Source: Halomonas sp. SpR8 (GTDB lineage: Bacteria > Pseudomonadota > Gammaproteobacteria > Pseudomonadales > Halomonadaceae). Taken from it: DNA of 64,000 nucleotides. A program made the position numbers and the translations under genes. The stretch covers positions 1-64,000 of the forward strand of contig NZ_JAUAMC010000002.1 in the NCBI RefSeq assembly GCF_031010195.1, read 5' to 3'. This document shows, one piece after another, positions 42,731-52,765 of the stretch (within the stretch, counting starts at the first letter, position 1; each line of letters begins with the position of its first letter). Below the pieces are notes generated by a model. That model did not search any database. It saw nothing but the letters and a program-made list of their open reading frames with translations, and was not told the DNA's origin.

Positions 42731-43681
42731 GTGAAGACAGAAGCAAGAACCTTAGCCTTTTCCGCTTTTATGGCGTTGTTGATTGGCTGTGCGGGCATCA
42801 TCGCCACTTTAGCGTCTAACTCCCAAGCGATCCTGCTGGATGGATTATTTAATCTTATCTATTTCAGCGTCGCGCTGGTGACCATTAAGGTCAGCAAACT
42901 GGCCAGCCGACCCGACAGCGATTCCTATCCGTTTGGCTACAGCTACTTTGAATCATTGGTGAACCTGTGCAAAGGGCTGTTGATTCTGGGCGTCTCGATA
43001 TTTGCCTTGGTCGATGCGATTGCCGCGCTACTGACGGGCGGTCGCGAAATTGCAGCGGGCTTGGCGGTATTGTACGCACTCTTCGCTACCGCTGCCTGTT
43101 CGTTAACCGCCTGGGTAATGCACCGTAGTCAGCGTCACATGAGCAGCCCCCTGGTCGCGGCAGACAAGTTGAATTGGCTGGTTAACAGCGTTATCTCTGC
43201 CGCCGTGTTAGCCGCCTTCTGCCTGGTGATGCTGTTTGAGCATTTAGATTGGCAGACGATTCTTCCCTATGTGGATTCAGTACTTGTCATTGCAGTGGTG
43301 GTGCTCTGTTTGGGCGTACCCATACGCATGGCCTCCCAAGCGCTGCAAGAGTTGCTCAACAAAACCCCGGAAGAAACCATCGCGCAGCCCGTTCGCCAAG
43401 CAGTCGCGCGGGCCTTGGCAGACACCGACACGCAAGAAGTGCGCGTGCGCATCGTGCGACCGGGCCGGTTGCTGTATGTCATCGTGCATGTGGTGCTGCC
43501 TGCGACAACGCCCGAGGCCTCAGCCGATACCTCAGCTTATGCTTCAATAAGCACCCAAGATGCCCTGCGGGCGCGTATTGATGACGAAGTGCGCCGTTAC
43601 TACTCGCCCGTCGTGTGTGACGTGGTGTTTACCGCCAATACCCGTTGGGCGGCACCCTCATGCGGGCTGCTAGTCGAATAA
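42731..43681 (+). CDS. Cation diffusion facilitator family transporter
   Basis: 316 residues from GTG 42731, ten bases after GGAG; a GTG at 42710 without ribosome site would add seven residues. Five to six membrane segments and a C-terminal cytoplasmic domain. Motif QAILLDGLFNLIYFSVALVTIKVSKLASRPDSDSYPFGY is the CDF second helix region, with D of LDGLFN and the D of PDSDSYPFG; the metal-binding histidines of Zn-type members (HxxxD) are not obvious. Metal unknown. The stop overlaps the convergent MFS gene by 12 bases. Confidence 0.85.
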   Translation: MKTEARTLAFSAFMALLIGCAGIIATLASNSQAILLDGLFNLIYFSVALVTIKVSKLASRPDSDSYPFGYSYFESLVNLCKGLLILGVSIFALVDAIAALLTGGREIAAGLAVLYALFATAACSLTAWVMHRSQRHMSSPLVAADKLNWLVNSVISAAVLAAFCLVMLFEHLDWQTILPYVDSVLVIAVVVLCLGVPIRMASQALQELLNKTPEETIAQPVRQAVARALADTDTQEVRVRIVRPGRLLYVIVHVVLPATTPEASADTSAYASISTQDALRARIDDEVRRYYSPVVCDVVFTANTRWAAPSCGLLVE

Positions 43682-44842
43682 GAGACGTATCGATTTGACC
43701 AGCAGACCGGTGACCGCGATAACAGCACCGAGCAAAATAGCGCCAAAGAGCGTGAGGGCGGCCGCATGGCCCAGGTAGTCGATAAGTACGCCCGTTGTCA
43801 TAACGGGCAGACTGAAGCCTAGGTAAGCCAGCAAGAAAAACCCGGCGCTAGCTTGGGTAGACGATGCTCCAGCGAGCGCCAATACGCCACTTAGCCCACC
43901 CAAATAGATAAACCCATAGCAGGCGCTGCTGGCCACCACGGCGCCCAGTAGCACGGCCACGAGATATCCTTGAACGGCCCCCCAAGCGACCAGCCCATAG
44001 GCAATCGGTAGAATAACCAGCCCCAACAGAGTAGCCCGATAGGGCGAAAGCTTTCTTGCCCAAGGCTGAAACAGTACGCCACAGCTACAAATACCGAAGG
44101 TAGCGAAACCGCTCCAGGCGGTTAATTCGTGCTGACGCAACGCCGAAGGTAGAACCGCAATAACCAATCCCACCACTGCCCACGCCAACATAATGGCCAG
44201 CCCAAAGGGCAATGCGCCTTTAGGAAAGCGGGGAAGGCGCAGCATAGGGCTTTTCATGGTACTCGGCGGGTTCTCCTTAAGCGTCATGGCCAAGACCAAC
44301 GCGAGCGAGGCGGCAACCAGATAAAGCCATAAGCTGGGAGGCGAAATGCTGGGTGTATGCAAGAGAAACAGGCTGGTCACGGCGGCCCCAAGACCAAACC
44401 CAAGCGCGGTGCTGGCAGTGACATAGTTGGTGGCTACACGTGAGTCTTCACCGCTTAGCAGCGATTGCATATACGCGGGCGCAACCGCCGACATCAGGGC
44501 CGTTCCCACTCCCAGCAAGAAACGGGCAGCTCCCAGCGCCAGCAAACTGGGCGCAATAAGTAAGAGACTGGTCGCGCAAAGGCTGAGTAATAGCGCGGTA
44601 ATAATCAACGCTTTGCGCCCTACCCGCTCGGCCAAGCCATTCAATCCCAGTAAGACCGGCATAATGCCGGCCACATAGCACGCAAACGCCAAGGTGGTGG
44701 CGCCAACCCCCAAGCCGTCCCGCGCCGCGATAGCATTGTAAAGTGGGGCCGGTAAGTTGACCGCGGTTGTAATCATACACAGCGCAAACGCCAGACGGAC
44801 GGCACCGCTGCTGCTAAGGGAGCGGCTCATAGCTCGGTTCAT
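43670..44842 (-). CDS. MFS transporter
   Basis: 390 residues with 12 hydrophobic segments and the MFS loop motif GLNGLAERVGRKALI (about 60-74). Closest in feel to drug or sugar efflux proteins of the DHA1 type. It is divergent from a MocR-type regulator, which likely controls it. Substrate unknown; an amine or amino acid analogue would fit the PLP-binding regulator. Confidence 0.83.
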   Translation of the reverse strand: MNRAMSRSLSSSGAVRLAFALCMITTAVNLPAPLYNAIAARDGLGVGATTLAFACYVAGIMPVLLGLNGLAERVGRKALIITALLLSLCATSLLLIAPSLLALGAARFLLGVGTALMSAVAPAYMQSLLSGEDSRVATNYVTASTALGFGLGAAVTSLFLLHTPSISPPSLWLYLVAASLALVLAMTLKENPPSTMKSPMLRLPRFPKGALPFGLAIMLAWAVVGLVIAVLPSALRQHELTAWSGFATFGICSCGVLFQPWARKLSPYRATLLGLVILPIAYGLVAWGAVQGYLVAVLLGAVVASSACYGFIYLGGLSGVLALAGASSTQASAGFFLLAYLGFSLPVMTTGVLIDYLGHAAALTLFGAILLGAVIAVTGLLVKSIRLLFD

Positions 44843-44980
44843 AGCTTTTATCCTGACTAAGCAATCAATTGAACCGTTACGCTCGCATCCTTAAGGGCGA
44901 TGGGTAAGGTACACTTAACCATCATTATCGCGACACTGTTCCGCTTTTTTAGCGAACGGTTGAAGGCAACAAGGCCTGTT

Positions 44981-46366
44981 ATGAAACTTACGGTGAACCG
45001 GTACGCTGCTACCCCGATTACGCAACAGCTCGAAGAGGGCATTCGCTGTTGGATTCAACAGCACGGCGCAGGCGGCGGTCGCCGTTTGCCCTCTATCCGA
45101 CGCCTAGCAGCTACCCACGACATTAGCCGCAATGCAGTGATTGAGGCGTATGAACGGCTGGTGGCCGCGGGATTAGTACGCTCAAAACCCGGCTCAGGAT
45201 TTTATGTCGCCGATCATGCCACAACGCTATCTAACGCGGCGTCTGACAACTCCCTGCAGGAAGTGACTAACGGGCTATGGGGGCTGTTCAGTGCTAACGA
45301 GCATACGCTTAAGTTGGGCTGCGGCTGGCTGCCCAGCCACTGGCGTGAGAGCGACGACCTTACCCACGCGATTCGTCAGGTGGCGCGCAAAAGCCGCTCG
45401 GAAATTTTTGAGTACAGTACGCCCCATGGGCCGTTAGCGTTGCGCAGCTTAATTCAAGAACGCCTGCGCCCGCTGGCCATTACCGCAGACGCCCAGCAAA
45501 TTGTGATGACGGGCGGCGGCAGCCATTCACTGGACTTATTAGTACGCATGCTGCTGGAGCCCGGCGACGTGGTGTTTGTCGAGTCGCCAGGGTATTACAA
45601 CCTATTCGGGCTGCTGCATTTGCAGCGCATACGCGTGATTGGCGTGCCGCGTCTTTCTGACGGGCCGGATATTGAGCATCTGGAAGCGTTACTAGCACAG
45701 CACCGCCCTAAGCTGTTCTACATTAACAGCGTGTTCCATAACCCCACGGGCAGCACCCTTACCGCGGCGGTGGCGCACCGAGTGTTACAGCTAGCTGAAC
45801 AGCATGATTTTCAGATTATCGAAGATGATATCTACGCGGATTTCCAGCACACCCCGACAACGCGATTAGCGGCGCTGGATGGTTTGCAGCGCGTTCTCTA
45901 CCTGGGCAGCTTTTCTAAAAGCCTCTCCTCTTCGCTAAGGGTAGGTTTTATCGCCATGCCCACACCACTTGTGCAACGGCTGGTGGACATTAAAATGTTG
46001 ACCAGCATCTCCTCTTCACGCTTCGCCGAACAGGTCATCACCACCATGCTACAAAACGGCAGCTATCGGAAATTGGCCGAGCGGCTGCGAACCAAGCTCT
46101 CCAGTCAAATGGCAATGGCCTTAGCGCTGCTTCACCACTCTGGCTGGGAGGTCTACACCGAACCCGCAGGCGGCATGTTTGTATGGGCAAAGCCCCCAGC
46201 GGCCATCACGCCTGAAACCCTGAATCAACTGGCAAGCCGGTGGGAGATCACCCTCTCGCCGGGGCACTTATTCTTTGCTGATCATCAGCCGACACCCTGG
46301 CTGCGGCTCAACGCTGCCTATATGCAGGATCCCAGGGCGAAGGCATTTATTGAAGCAGCACAATAA
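44981..46366 (+). CDS. MocR-family PLP-dependent regulator
   Basis: 461 residues from ATG 44981, preceded by AAGG at 44971-44974; a second ATG at 44900 would add 27 residues and overlap the promoter. N-terminal GntR winged helix (PITQQLEEGIRCWIQQHGAGGGRRLPSIRRLAA) linked to a type I aminotransferase domain: FVESPGYYN, NSVFHNPTGSTL, EDDIYADF and the PLP lysine in YLGSFSKSLSSSLRVG. MocR proteins sense PLP or amino compounds. Divergent from the MFS exporter gene. Confidence 0.9.
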   Translation: MKLTVNRYAATPITQQLEEGIRCWIQQHGAGGGRRLPSIRRLAATHDISRNAVIEAYERLVAAGLVRSKPGSGFYVADHATTLSNAASDNSLQEVTNGLWGLFSANEHTLKLGCGWLPSHWRESDDLTHAIRQVARKSRSEIFEYSTPHGPLALRSLIQERLRPLAITADAQQIVMTGGGSHSLDLLVRMLLEPGDVVFVESPGYYNLFGLLHLQRIRVIGVPRLSDGPDIEHLEALLAQHRPKLFYINSVFHNPTGSTLTAAVAHRVLQLAEQHDFQIIEDDIYADFQHTPTTRLAALDGLQRVLYLGSFSKSLSSSLRVGFIAMPTPLVQRLVDIKMLTSISSSRFAEQVITTMLQNGSYRKLAERLRTKLSSQMAMALALLHHSGWEVYTEPAGGMFVWAKPPAAITPETLNQLASRWEITLSPGHLFFADHQPTPWLRLNAAYMQDPRAKAFIEAAQ

Positions 46367-46422
46367 TTGTCACCACCCCCGCGCCAAACAAAGCATAAAC
46401 AGCGACGACCAAGCGAGTGCCA

Positions 46423-47370
46423 CTATGAGAGCACCCCGAAATAACGCATCAACCCAATCACCACGCTAAACGTCACAAAGGAGGCCAGCGTAGCGGCCAT
46501 TAAGGCGCCTGCGGCCACGTCTGCCATGCCGTAACGCTGACCTAACAGCGGATAAATACTCGCCATGGGGGCAGCAGCGAAAAGAATCGCTCCCGCAAGC
46601 AGCAGTGGATCTGACGTAGGCATGATTAAAAAAGCCAACACGATGGCCAACGGATGGAGAATGAGTTTACCCACCGCGATATGGCTGACATCCATGACCA
46701 CACCACGTACATGGAGACCATAGATTGCTCCCCCGATAACAAAAAGTGCCGCCGGGCCAGCCGCGTTAGCCACCATATCAATCGCCTTGGTCACTGGGCC
46801 TGGCAAGCTAAACCCCGATAAGGCGATCACTACGCCTATAAAAATGGCCATCAAGACAGGATTTTTTATCAGCCGACTAGCCGTCTGCTTAAGCGTGCGA
46901 GAAAGACCGCCACCCGACTGTCGTCCCATCTCCGCCAGTATCAACGCGGCGGGTATGATCAGCAAATTCTCAATAATCATACTTAACGTCATAAAGGTGG
47001 CCGCCGGCGGCCCTAACACCATTGCCGCAACGGGATAGCCGGTGAAGGCGCTATTGGAGGCCGACATCCCCAGGGCAAACATAGCGCCGTTTTGCAGGGA
47101 TTTTTTCATGATAAAAACGGCTAGCCCTAAAGCCAGTGAGAAGATGGTCGCCGAGCCTAATCCATAGGCCAATAAATAATCGACGTTAAATACCTCCTCA
47201 AGCGGGTTTTGCGTTAGGGCACGGATCACTAGCGCAGGTAGCGCAAAGTACATCACGAAGCTGCCGACACCCTGCATCTGCTCGCGGCTAACGATCCTCA
47301 ATCGCATAGCCACAAAGCCCATACCGATAATTAAAAAGATCGGCGTGGTGATGGCTAATATTTCAAGCAT
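46423..47370 (-). CDS. AEC-family transporter
   Basis: 315 residues, about ten membrane helices, with the auxin-efflux-carrier pattern (LAITTPIFLIIGMGFVAMRL, MYFALPALVIRAL, SNSAFTGYPVAAMVLGP, end KLILHPL). Bacterial members carry small organic acids. Last gene of the minus-strand series downstream of the Ldh-family dehydrogenase, separated by 86 bases, so probably related to carboxylate flux in the uronate locus. Direction of transport unknown. Confidence 0.82.
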   Translation of the reverse strand: MLEILAITTPIFLIIGMGFVAMRLRIVSREQMQGVGSFVMYFALPALVIRALTQNPLEEVFNVDYLLAYGLGSATIFSLALGLAVFIMKKSLQNGAMFALGMSASNSAFTGYPVAAMVLGPPAATFMTLSMIIENLLIIPAALILAEMGRQSGGGLSRTLKQTASRLIKNPVLMAIFIGVVIALSGFSLPGPVTKAIDMVANAAGPAALFVIGGAIYGLHVRGVVMDVSHIAVGKLILHPLAIVLAFLIMPTSDPLLLAGAILFAAAPMASIYPLLGQRYGMADVAAGALMAATLASFVTFSVVIGLMRYFGVLS

Positions 47371-47456
47371 GATTGTTCCCTCTTACCCACGCTATCCCCA
47401 CACACTCTCACCAGCGACTCTACCAACAGTGCCTCATCGCATTAGGAGTAACGCGG

Positions 47457-48473
47457 TTATTGGACAGTCAGTTCGTTGAGCTCGTCATAGAGCGCCTTGG
47501 GGAAGGTAATACCATTGGCTTGACTACGCGCCCTCGCCTCAAAGCGACGCTGGGAAGGCAAGCGTGCACCTTGACCCAGAATACCCTCGAAAAGGACTTC
47601 AGCGTGTTTGAGATGGCTCGCTGCGTCCTTACCTAGAAAAGCCTCAGGTGACATCGCGATAATTAGTTCGCCATGAAAAGGCTTGCCAGTTTTCTCTGCA
47701 TTCGCTGCTTGGGTTTCATGGCCTAGCAGGTCGCCAATCAGTGGGCCCGCCAACAGCTCCACCATGGTGGAAAGCGCCGAGCCTTTATAACTGCCAAAGG
47801 GCAACATCGCGCCAGCGAGTGCGGCCACCGGGTCAGTCGTCGAGTTCCCCTCACTATCGATCGCCCACCCCTCGGGGATCGACTTACCCGCTCGCCGATG
47901 AAGCTCTATCTCGCCACGGGCGACCACGCTGGTGGCAAAGTCAAACGTATAGGGCGTATTCCCTGGACGGGGCCAAGAGAAAGCGATGGGGTTGGTGCCC
48001 AAAAGCGGCGAAGTACCACCCGCCGGAGCCACAAAGGCGTGGCTGGGTGTCATGGCCAACGCTACCAGCCCTTCTGCTGAAAGCGCTTCCACTTCGGGCC
48101 ACAGGGCGGAGAAGTGAAAGCTGTTGTTAATCGCCAGCGCCGCAATTCCACTGCGTTTAGCTTTCTCAATCAGATGAGGCTTACCCATTTCAAACGACAG
48201 CAGCGAGCAGCCCTTATTGGCATTAACCTTGACGACACTGGCTGCTTGGTCAGTGATGGTCGGCTCGGCTTGGGTATCAACACCGCCGTTCAAGGCGGTT
48301 TGGACACACCCAATCAGCCGGTATAAACCGTGGGAATGGCATTCATCGCGTTGGGCTGCCATGACGCTGCGCGTAATCGCGTCAGCATGGGGCTGGCTAA
48401 AGCCATTATGGGTGAGCACCTTGTTACTCAGCGCTTCGGCGTGTTGTAGAGAAATAGTAATATTCTCGTTCAT
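47457..48473 (-). CDS. Ldh-family (malate/L-lactate dehydrogenase type) oxidoreductase
   Basis: 338 residues of the type-2 malate/lactate dehydrogenase fold (not Rossmann), with FHFSALWPEVEALSAEGLVALAMTPS, GTNPIAFSWPRPG, FATSVVARGEI and GSYKGSALSTMVELLAG. Family members reduce 2-keto acids or cyclic imines with NAD(P)H. It lies beyond the terminator that ends the semialdehyde dehydrogenase gene and shares its direction. Substrate in this locus may be a 2-keto sugar acid; not determined. Confidence 0.85.
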   Translation of the reverse strand: MNENITISLQHAEALSNKVLTHNGFSQPHADAITRSVMAAQRDECHSHGLYRLIGCVQTALNGGVDTQAEPTITDQAASVVKVNANKGCSLLSFEMGKPHLIEKAKRSGIAALAINNSFHFSALWPEVEALSAEGLVALAMTPSHAFVAPAGGTSPLLGTNPIAFSWPRPGNTPYTFDFATSVVARGEIELHRRAGKSIPEGWAIDSEGNSTTDPVAALAGAMLPFGSYKGSALSTMVELLAGPLIGDLLGHETQAANAEKTGKPFHGELIIAMSPEAFLGKDAASHLKHAEVLFEGILGQGARLPSQRRFEARARSQANGITFPKALYDELNELTVQ

Positions 48474-48535
48474 ATCACAACTAACCTTCTATTTTTAATA
48501 CTTATTTTATTAAACGCGTCTTTAAAAACCGCGCT

Positions 48536-48565
48536 AAAAAAAGCAGGCATTCAATGCCTGCTTTC
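48536..48565 (-). terminator. Terminator after the semialdehyde dehydrogenase gene
   Basis: Palindrome AAAGCAGGCATT/AATGCCTGCTTT followed, reading leftwards, by a T-run to 48536. Separates the main uronate operon from the Ldh and AEC genes. Confidence 0.88.
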
Positions 48566-48590
48566 GAACTTCAATAGTGAAAGTTATCTT

Positions 48591-50165
48591 TTAAATTTCG
48601 CGTTTGCCGTCAACTAACCGCGACACCTTAAGCGGGTTGCCCTCTTTAAGCGCATCGGGCAGCAAGCCTTCAGGCAGGGACTGGTAACAAACCGGCCGTA
48701 AGAAACGGTGAATAGCCGCGGAACCGACTGAGGTCGTGCGCGAATCAGACGTAGCCGGGAACGGCCCGCCGTGCACCATGGCGTGACAAACCTCGACACC
48801 GGTAGGCCAACCATTGGCGAGAACACGTCCTGCTTTACGCTCAAGGGTGGGCAGCAGCGCTTTAGCGGCATCCAGGTCGGCATTGTCCATATGCAGTGTG
48901 GCGGTGAGCTGGCCTTCCAGCTGTTCAGCCACGCGCTTTACTTCCGACGCATCTTCGCACTCAACAATCAGCGAGCTAGCGCCAAACACTTCCGCTTGCA
49001 ACGCTTCAGAAGTGAGAAAATCGCTCGCTGAGGCAGCAAACAGGCCCGTTTGGCACTGATAGTCGCTGCCGGTTTGGCCTCGGGCAATTTCGCGTGCGTT
49101 GGCTGCGCCGCTTAGGCTGGTCACACCCTCTTGATAGGCACGGTGGATACCCGGCGACAGCATGGTTTGTGCGCCGCTAGCTTCCACTGCACCACGTGCT
49201 GTCTCGATGAAGGCGTCAAGCTCCGGGCCTTTTACTGCAACCACCAGACCGGGGTTGGTGCAGAACTGGCCCGCGCCCATATTGAGCGAACCGACAAAGG
49301 CTTCGCCCAGGTCTTTACCACGCGCTTTCAGGGCTGCGGGTAGTAAGAAGACAGGGTTAATACTGCTCATCTCAGCGTAGACAGGGATAGGCTGAGGGCG
49401 TGCTTGGGCGGTTTGCATCAGCGCCATACCACCACTACGCGAGCCGGTGAAACCAACCGCTTGAATGCGCGGATCATCAACTAGCGCCTGACCGATTTCA
49501 TTACCGGCGCCAAACAGTAGCGAGAACACGCCCTCGGGTAAGTTGCAGGCTTTCACAGCTTTTTGAATCGCCTTGCCCACCAGCTCTGAGGTACCTGGGT
49601 GCGCAGAGTGGCCTTTTACTACCACCGGACAGCCAGCAGCCAGGGCTGAAGCGGTATCGCCACCAGCTACCGAAAATGCTAGCGGAAAGTTACTGGCGCC
49701 GAATACAGCGACTGGGCCCAGGGCGATATGACGCTGGCGCAGGTCGGCACGCGGCAGTGGTTGACGCTCAGGCATGGCCGGGTCGATGCGTACATCAAGC
49801 CACTCACCAGCACGCACAACTGAAGCGAACAACCGCAACTGCCCGCAGGTTCTGCCCCGCTCACCCTCGATGCGCGCTTGAGGCAGACCGGTTTCGGCCA
49901 TAGCCCGCTCGATAAGCTCGCTGCCAATCGCTTCAATTTCACTGGCGATGGTTTCTAAAAAGGTCGCGCGCTCTTCGAGCGACGTTTCGCTGTAGGTGGC
50001 GTAGGCCGTTTCTGCCAGCTCGCAGGCTTGCTCAACGTGAGCTCGACTGCCGCCGACATAAATAGGTTCAAGCTTTTCTCCGGTTGCAGGGTTAACCGCT
50101 TGAATGTTGGCCTGGGTGCCGGTCACTGATTGTTGTCCAATCAGCATTTCGCCTCGCATTGTCAT
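48591..50165 (-). CDS. 2,5-dioxovalerate (ketoglutarate semialdehyde) dehydrogenase
   Basis: 524 residues of the NADP-dependent aldehyde dehydrogenase subgroup found in oxidative sugar acid pathways (KGSADH type II/III). FTGSRSGG (NAD loop), the catalytic Cys in [12 protein letters not shown], and the long C-terminal [19 protein letters not shown]-like tail (here [15 protein letters not shown]) are typical. It oxidises the product of the KdgD reaction to 2-oxoglutarate. AAGGAG six bases before ATG 50165. Confidence 0.9.
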   Translation of the reverse strand: MTMRGEMLIGQQSVTGTQANIQAVNPATGEKLEPIYVGGSRAHVEQACELAETAYATYSETSLEERATFLETIASEIEAIGSELIERAMAETGLPQARIEGERGRTCGQLRLFASVVRAGEWLDVRIDPAMPERQPLPRADLRQRHIALGPVAVFGASNFPLAFSVAGGDTASALAAGCPVVVKGHSAHPGTSELVGKAIQKAVKACNLPEGVFSLLFGAGNEIGQALVDDPRIQAVGFTGSRSGGMALMQTAQARPQPIPVYAEMSSINPVFLLPAALKARGKDLGEAFVGSLNMGAGQFCTNPGLVVAVKGPELDAFIETARGAVEASGAQTMLSPGIHRAYQEGVTSLSGAANAREIARGQTGSDYQCQTGLFAASASDFLTSEALQAEVFGASSLIVECEDASEVKRVAEQLEGQLTATLHMDNADLDAAKALLPTLERKAGRVLANGWPTGVEVCHAMVHGGPFPATSDSRTTSVGSAAIHRFLRPVCYQSLPEGLLPDALKEGNPLKVSRLVDGKREI

Positions 50166-50231
50166 ACGTCGCTCCTTAAATGGTCAGTGATACCCTGGGT
50201 CGCCCGTGTCGCGTTGCTACTGTGCGCGTTA

Positions 50232-50987
50232 CTACTTTTCCAGATACTGGGCATAGGTATTGCGCGCCCGGTTAAGGTGCTGAAACATTGTTTCGCGGGC
50301 AGCTTGCGCATCGCGGGAAAGAATAGCTTCGAGAATATAACTGTGCTCTTCCTGAACGCGCTCTAAATAGCGCTCGGAGGAGATCGGATTAATATCAATA
50401 CTCAGCAGTTTGGCGCGGGGGATCACGCTCTGACTCCACTGCTTGTAGAAAGATTGGAAAAAGGGATTTTTGGTCGCGGTGGCAATCGCAAAGTGAAATA
50501 GATAATCCTCTTCACGGGCTTGGGTTTTTCCAGCATACGCGTTACTAAAGGCAAGGTGCTGCGCTTCCAACCGCTGACGATCTTCATCGTCATGGCGTAA
50601 GGCAGCCAGTTCAGCCGCCGCTGGCTCTAAGGTTAGCCGCAGTTCCAGCAGGTGCAAGATATCTTCCACAGTCGTGGGATTAATACGCTCTGCAGGACGC
50701 GCCTCTACTGTGGAAGAGCGCAGCACCGAGGTGCCTACGCCTCGCCGGGTCTCCACTAGCCCCAGAGACTTAAGATGGGTAATCGCTTCACGAATCACAG
50801 TGCGGCTAACACCAAAGGAGTCACACAGGCTGTTCTCGGTAGGGAGTTTTTCCCCCACCGCGACTTTACCCTGGGTGATCAACGCTTCCAGTTGGTCGGC
50901 CACATGCACGGACAAGCTTCCCTGCTGCGTCACTTTAGTTACTTTAAGCGGTTTTAGGGCAGATGCCGTTGCGCTGGGTTTGGCCAT
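50232..50987 (-). CDS. FadR-type GntR regulator of the uronate/aldarate locus
   Basis: 251 residues: winged helix at about 28-90 (VAVGEKLPTENSLCDSFGVSRTVIREAITHLKSLGLV) and an FCD domain with Asp/His metal ligands. The 18-bp operator TTGTATTATATCGTACAA lies 28 bases upstream of its start, implying autoregulation; close copies precede kdgD, the NIPSNAP gene and the third tctC. It is embedded between udh and the semialdehyde dehydrogenase gene. Inducer probably an aldarate or deoxy-keto-aldarate. Confidence 0.9.
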   Translation of the reverse strand: MAKPSATASALKPLKVTKVTQQGSLSVHVADQLEALITQGKVAVGEKLPTENSLCDSFGVSRTVIREAITHLKSLGLVETRRGVGTSVLRSSTVEARPAERINPTTVEDILHLLELRLTLEPAAAELAALRHDDEDRQRLEAQHLAFSNAYAGKTQAREEDYLFHFAIATATKNPFFQSFYKQWSQSVIPRAKLLSIDINPISSERYLERVQEEHSYILEAILSRDAQAARETMFQHLNRARNTYAQYLEK

Positions 50988-51014
50988 GGAAGCTATCCTT
51001 CATTAATCAACTAA

Positions 51015-51032
51015 TTGTATTATATCGTACAA
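51015..51032. promoter_or_regulatory. Operator D upstream of the FadR-type regulator
   Basis: TTGTA-TTATATCG-TACAA, an 18-bp inverted repeat in the gap between udh and the regulator gene. Arms identical to those of the sites at 57907, 58098 and 63690. Confidence 0.7.
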
Positions 51033-51052
51033 CCTAGGTCTTATAAGCACCA

Positions 51053-51853
51053 CTAAGCGTCGTTAGGATGGCCTATTTTAGTAAATTTACCTCCCTGATA
51101 CCGCACGGCTAGGTCATCTTTATCAATATCGCGGTCAAGCTGTTCCGTTTCAACCCGCCATGGCTCAGAGCTATCCTGCGGACGCCAGCCTAAGAAGCCG
51201 GCATGAGAATTGTCCCACCATTTCTCAGCATTATCCGACGCTCCGTAGATCACCGTATACCCTAAACGCGGCGTTACAAACGCACGCTGCAAAAGACTGA
51301 CGAAATCGGCTAGGCTCAGCCAAGTGGCCATCATGCGGGTATCAGCAGGCTTATCAAAACACGAGCCGATTCTAACACTTAGTGTCTCGACACCAAATTT
51401 GTCGTGATACAGGCTAGCGAGGTTTTCACCAAAACATTTTGACACGCCGTACAGGGAGTCCGGCTTTTGTACTACCTGGGTGTCGATACGCTGATGGCGC
51501 TCATAAAAACCGATGGTATGGTTGGAACTGGCAAACACAATGCGTGTTTTACCTTGCTTCCGAGCCGCTTCATAAAGGTGGTAGGTACCCATAATATTGG
51601 CCTGCAAAATGGCTTCCCACGGGCTCTCTACCGACATCCCACCTAAATGAACGATACCATCACAATCGCGCACTAGACTGGCAACGGCCTGCGCATCGCT
51701 TAAGTCAGCTTGAACCAGCTCCTCGCCCTCGCTCGCTGTACCTAAATCAGCAATATCGGATAGCCGGACATGTTTGGCGAGTGTACGAAGATGAGGCCGC
51801 AGGCTTTTGCCAAGCCCCCCGGCCGCACCGGTCACGAGAATACGGTTTAACAT
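51053..51853 (-). CDS. udh: Uronate dehydrogenase
   Basis: 266 residues, same size as Agrobacterium and Pseudomonas Udh. Extended SDR fold: TGAAGGLGKSLR near the N-terminus, Ser-Ser in FASSNHTIGFY and Tyr-Lys in YGVSKCFGENLASLY. It oxidises D-galacturonate or D-glucuronate at C1 with NAD to the aldarolactone. It is next to the lactone isomerase and cycloisomerase genes, as in Agrobacterium. Confidence 0.92.
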   Translation of the reverse strand: MLNRILVTGAAGGLGKSLRPHLRTLAKHVRLSDIADLGTASEGEELVQADLSDAQAVASLVRDCDGIVHLGGMSVESPWEAILQANIMGTYHLYEAARKQGKTRIVFASSNHTIGFYERHQRIDTQVVQKPDSLYGVSKCFGENLASLYHDKFGVETLSVRIGSCFDKPADTRMMATWLSLADFVSLLQRAFVTPRLGYTVIYGASDNAEKWWDNSHAGFLGWRPQDSSEPWRVETEQLDRDIDKDDLAVRYQGGKFTKIGHPNDA

Positions 51854-51902
51854 ATAAACTCCTTACTCTATTTTTAGCTACAGACTTTTAATAACTGAAG
51901 GG

Positions 51903-52763
51903 TTAAAAGCCATAAAGCGCTGCGGGGTTATCCACCAAAATCTTTTGACGAGTGCTCTCATCCGCCCAATGCAACAAAACATCTAACTGTTCGGGATCGC
52001 TTGGAAACTGTTCTCTAGGTACGCCAACATGCGGCCAGTTGGATCCCCATATAATCCGTTCGGGAGCGTGCCCAATAAGCCGCTTAGCGATGGGGCCGAC
52101 ATCGGCATACTCAGGTCCGCCGCTCAGGCTGGCTTCATATCCCGCGCAGATTTTCATCCATACATTACCGCGATCCAGCAAGCTAAGCAGTTGGTCAACG
52201 TGGTGGTCGTCAGCGGCCACCGGCGGCATAAATTTGCCGATATGGTCGATGATGTAATCGGTTTCGATCGCTTTTAGCGTGGACAGATAGTCATCAAGCT
52301 CACGGCCATTGAACTGCACCATCAAGTGCCAGCCGAAGGCTTTTATCCGTGCTTCCACCTCTGCTAATCGATCTATTCCTACAGCACCGCCGGGCAACTG
52401 CATAATCCTGGCACCGCGTGCTCCTTGAGCGTGAAACACTTCAATTTGGGATTCGTCAGCATCCGGCGCTATCGCTACAATCGCTCGGGCGTACTCCTGC
52501 CCAATTTCCGCCACACCCTGTAAAATCGCCCGATTATCAAACTGGTAGGCATTGGGCTGGGTCACCACAACGCGCTCCAACGAGAGCCATTTCTGAAGCT
52601 TTTGGTAGTCAGCAACGGTGGCCAGTTCAGGGATTTTGGGGCCACCAGGCTGCGCTTCATAGCCGGGTAGATAAAGGTGAACATGGCAATCTGTTGCTCC
52701 TGCAGGCGCTTTTAATGCAGGTGGTGGTCCTGTTAACGGACGTGTATTAGCGGGAATAGACAA
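51903..52763 (-). CDS. gli: D-galactarolactone isomerase (amidohydrolase superfamily)
   Basis: 286 residues of the amidohydrolase fold related to 2-pyrone-4,6-dicarboxylate lactonase: ATDCHVHLYLPGYE (metal-site HxH), VTQPNAYQFDNRAIL, IIDHIGKF and IWGSNWPHVG (Asp/Trp region). In Agrobacterium this enzyme shifts galactaro-1,5-lactone to the 1,4-lactone used by Gci. It begins three bases before gci ends. A direct lactonase role is also possible, but the gene pair udh-gli-gci supports the isomerase. Confidence 0.85.
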   Translation of the reverse strand: MSIPANTRPLTGPPPALKAPAGATDCHVHLYLPGYEAQPGGPKIPELATVADYQKLQKWLSLERVVVTQPNAYQFDNRAILQGVAEIGQEYARAIVAIAPDADESQIEVFHAQGARGARIMQLPGGAVGIDRLAEVEARIKAFGWHLMVQFNGRELDDYLSTLKAIETDYIIDHIGKFMPPVAADDHHVDQLLSLLDRGNVWMKICAGYEASLSGGPEYADVGPIAKRLIGHAPERIIWGSNWPHVGVPREQFPSDPEQLDVLLHWADESTRQKILVDNPAALYGF

Positions 52764-52765
52764 CG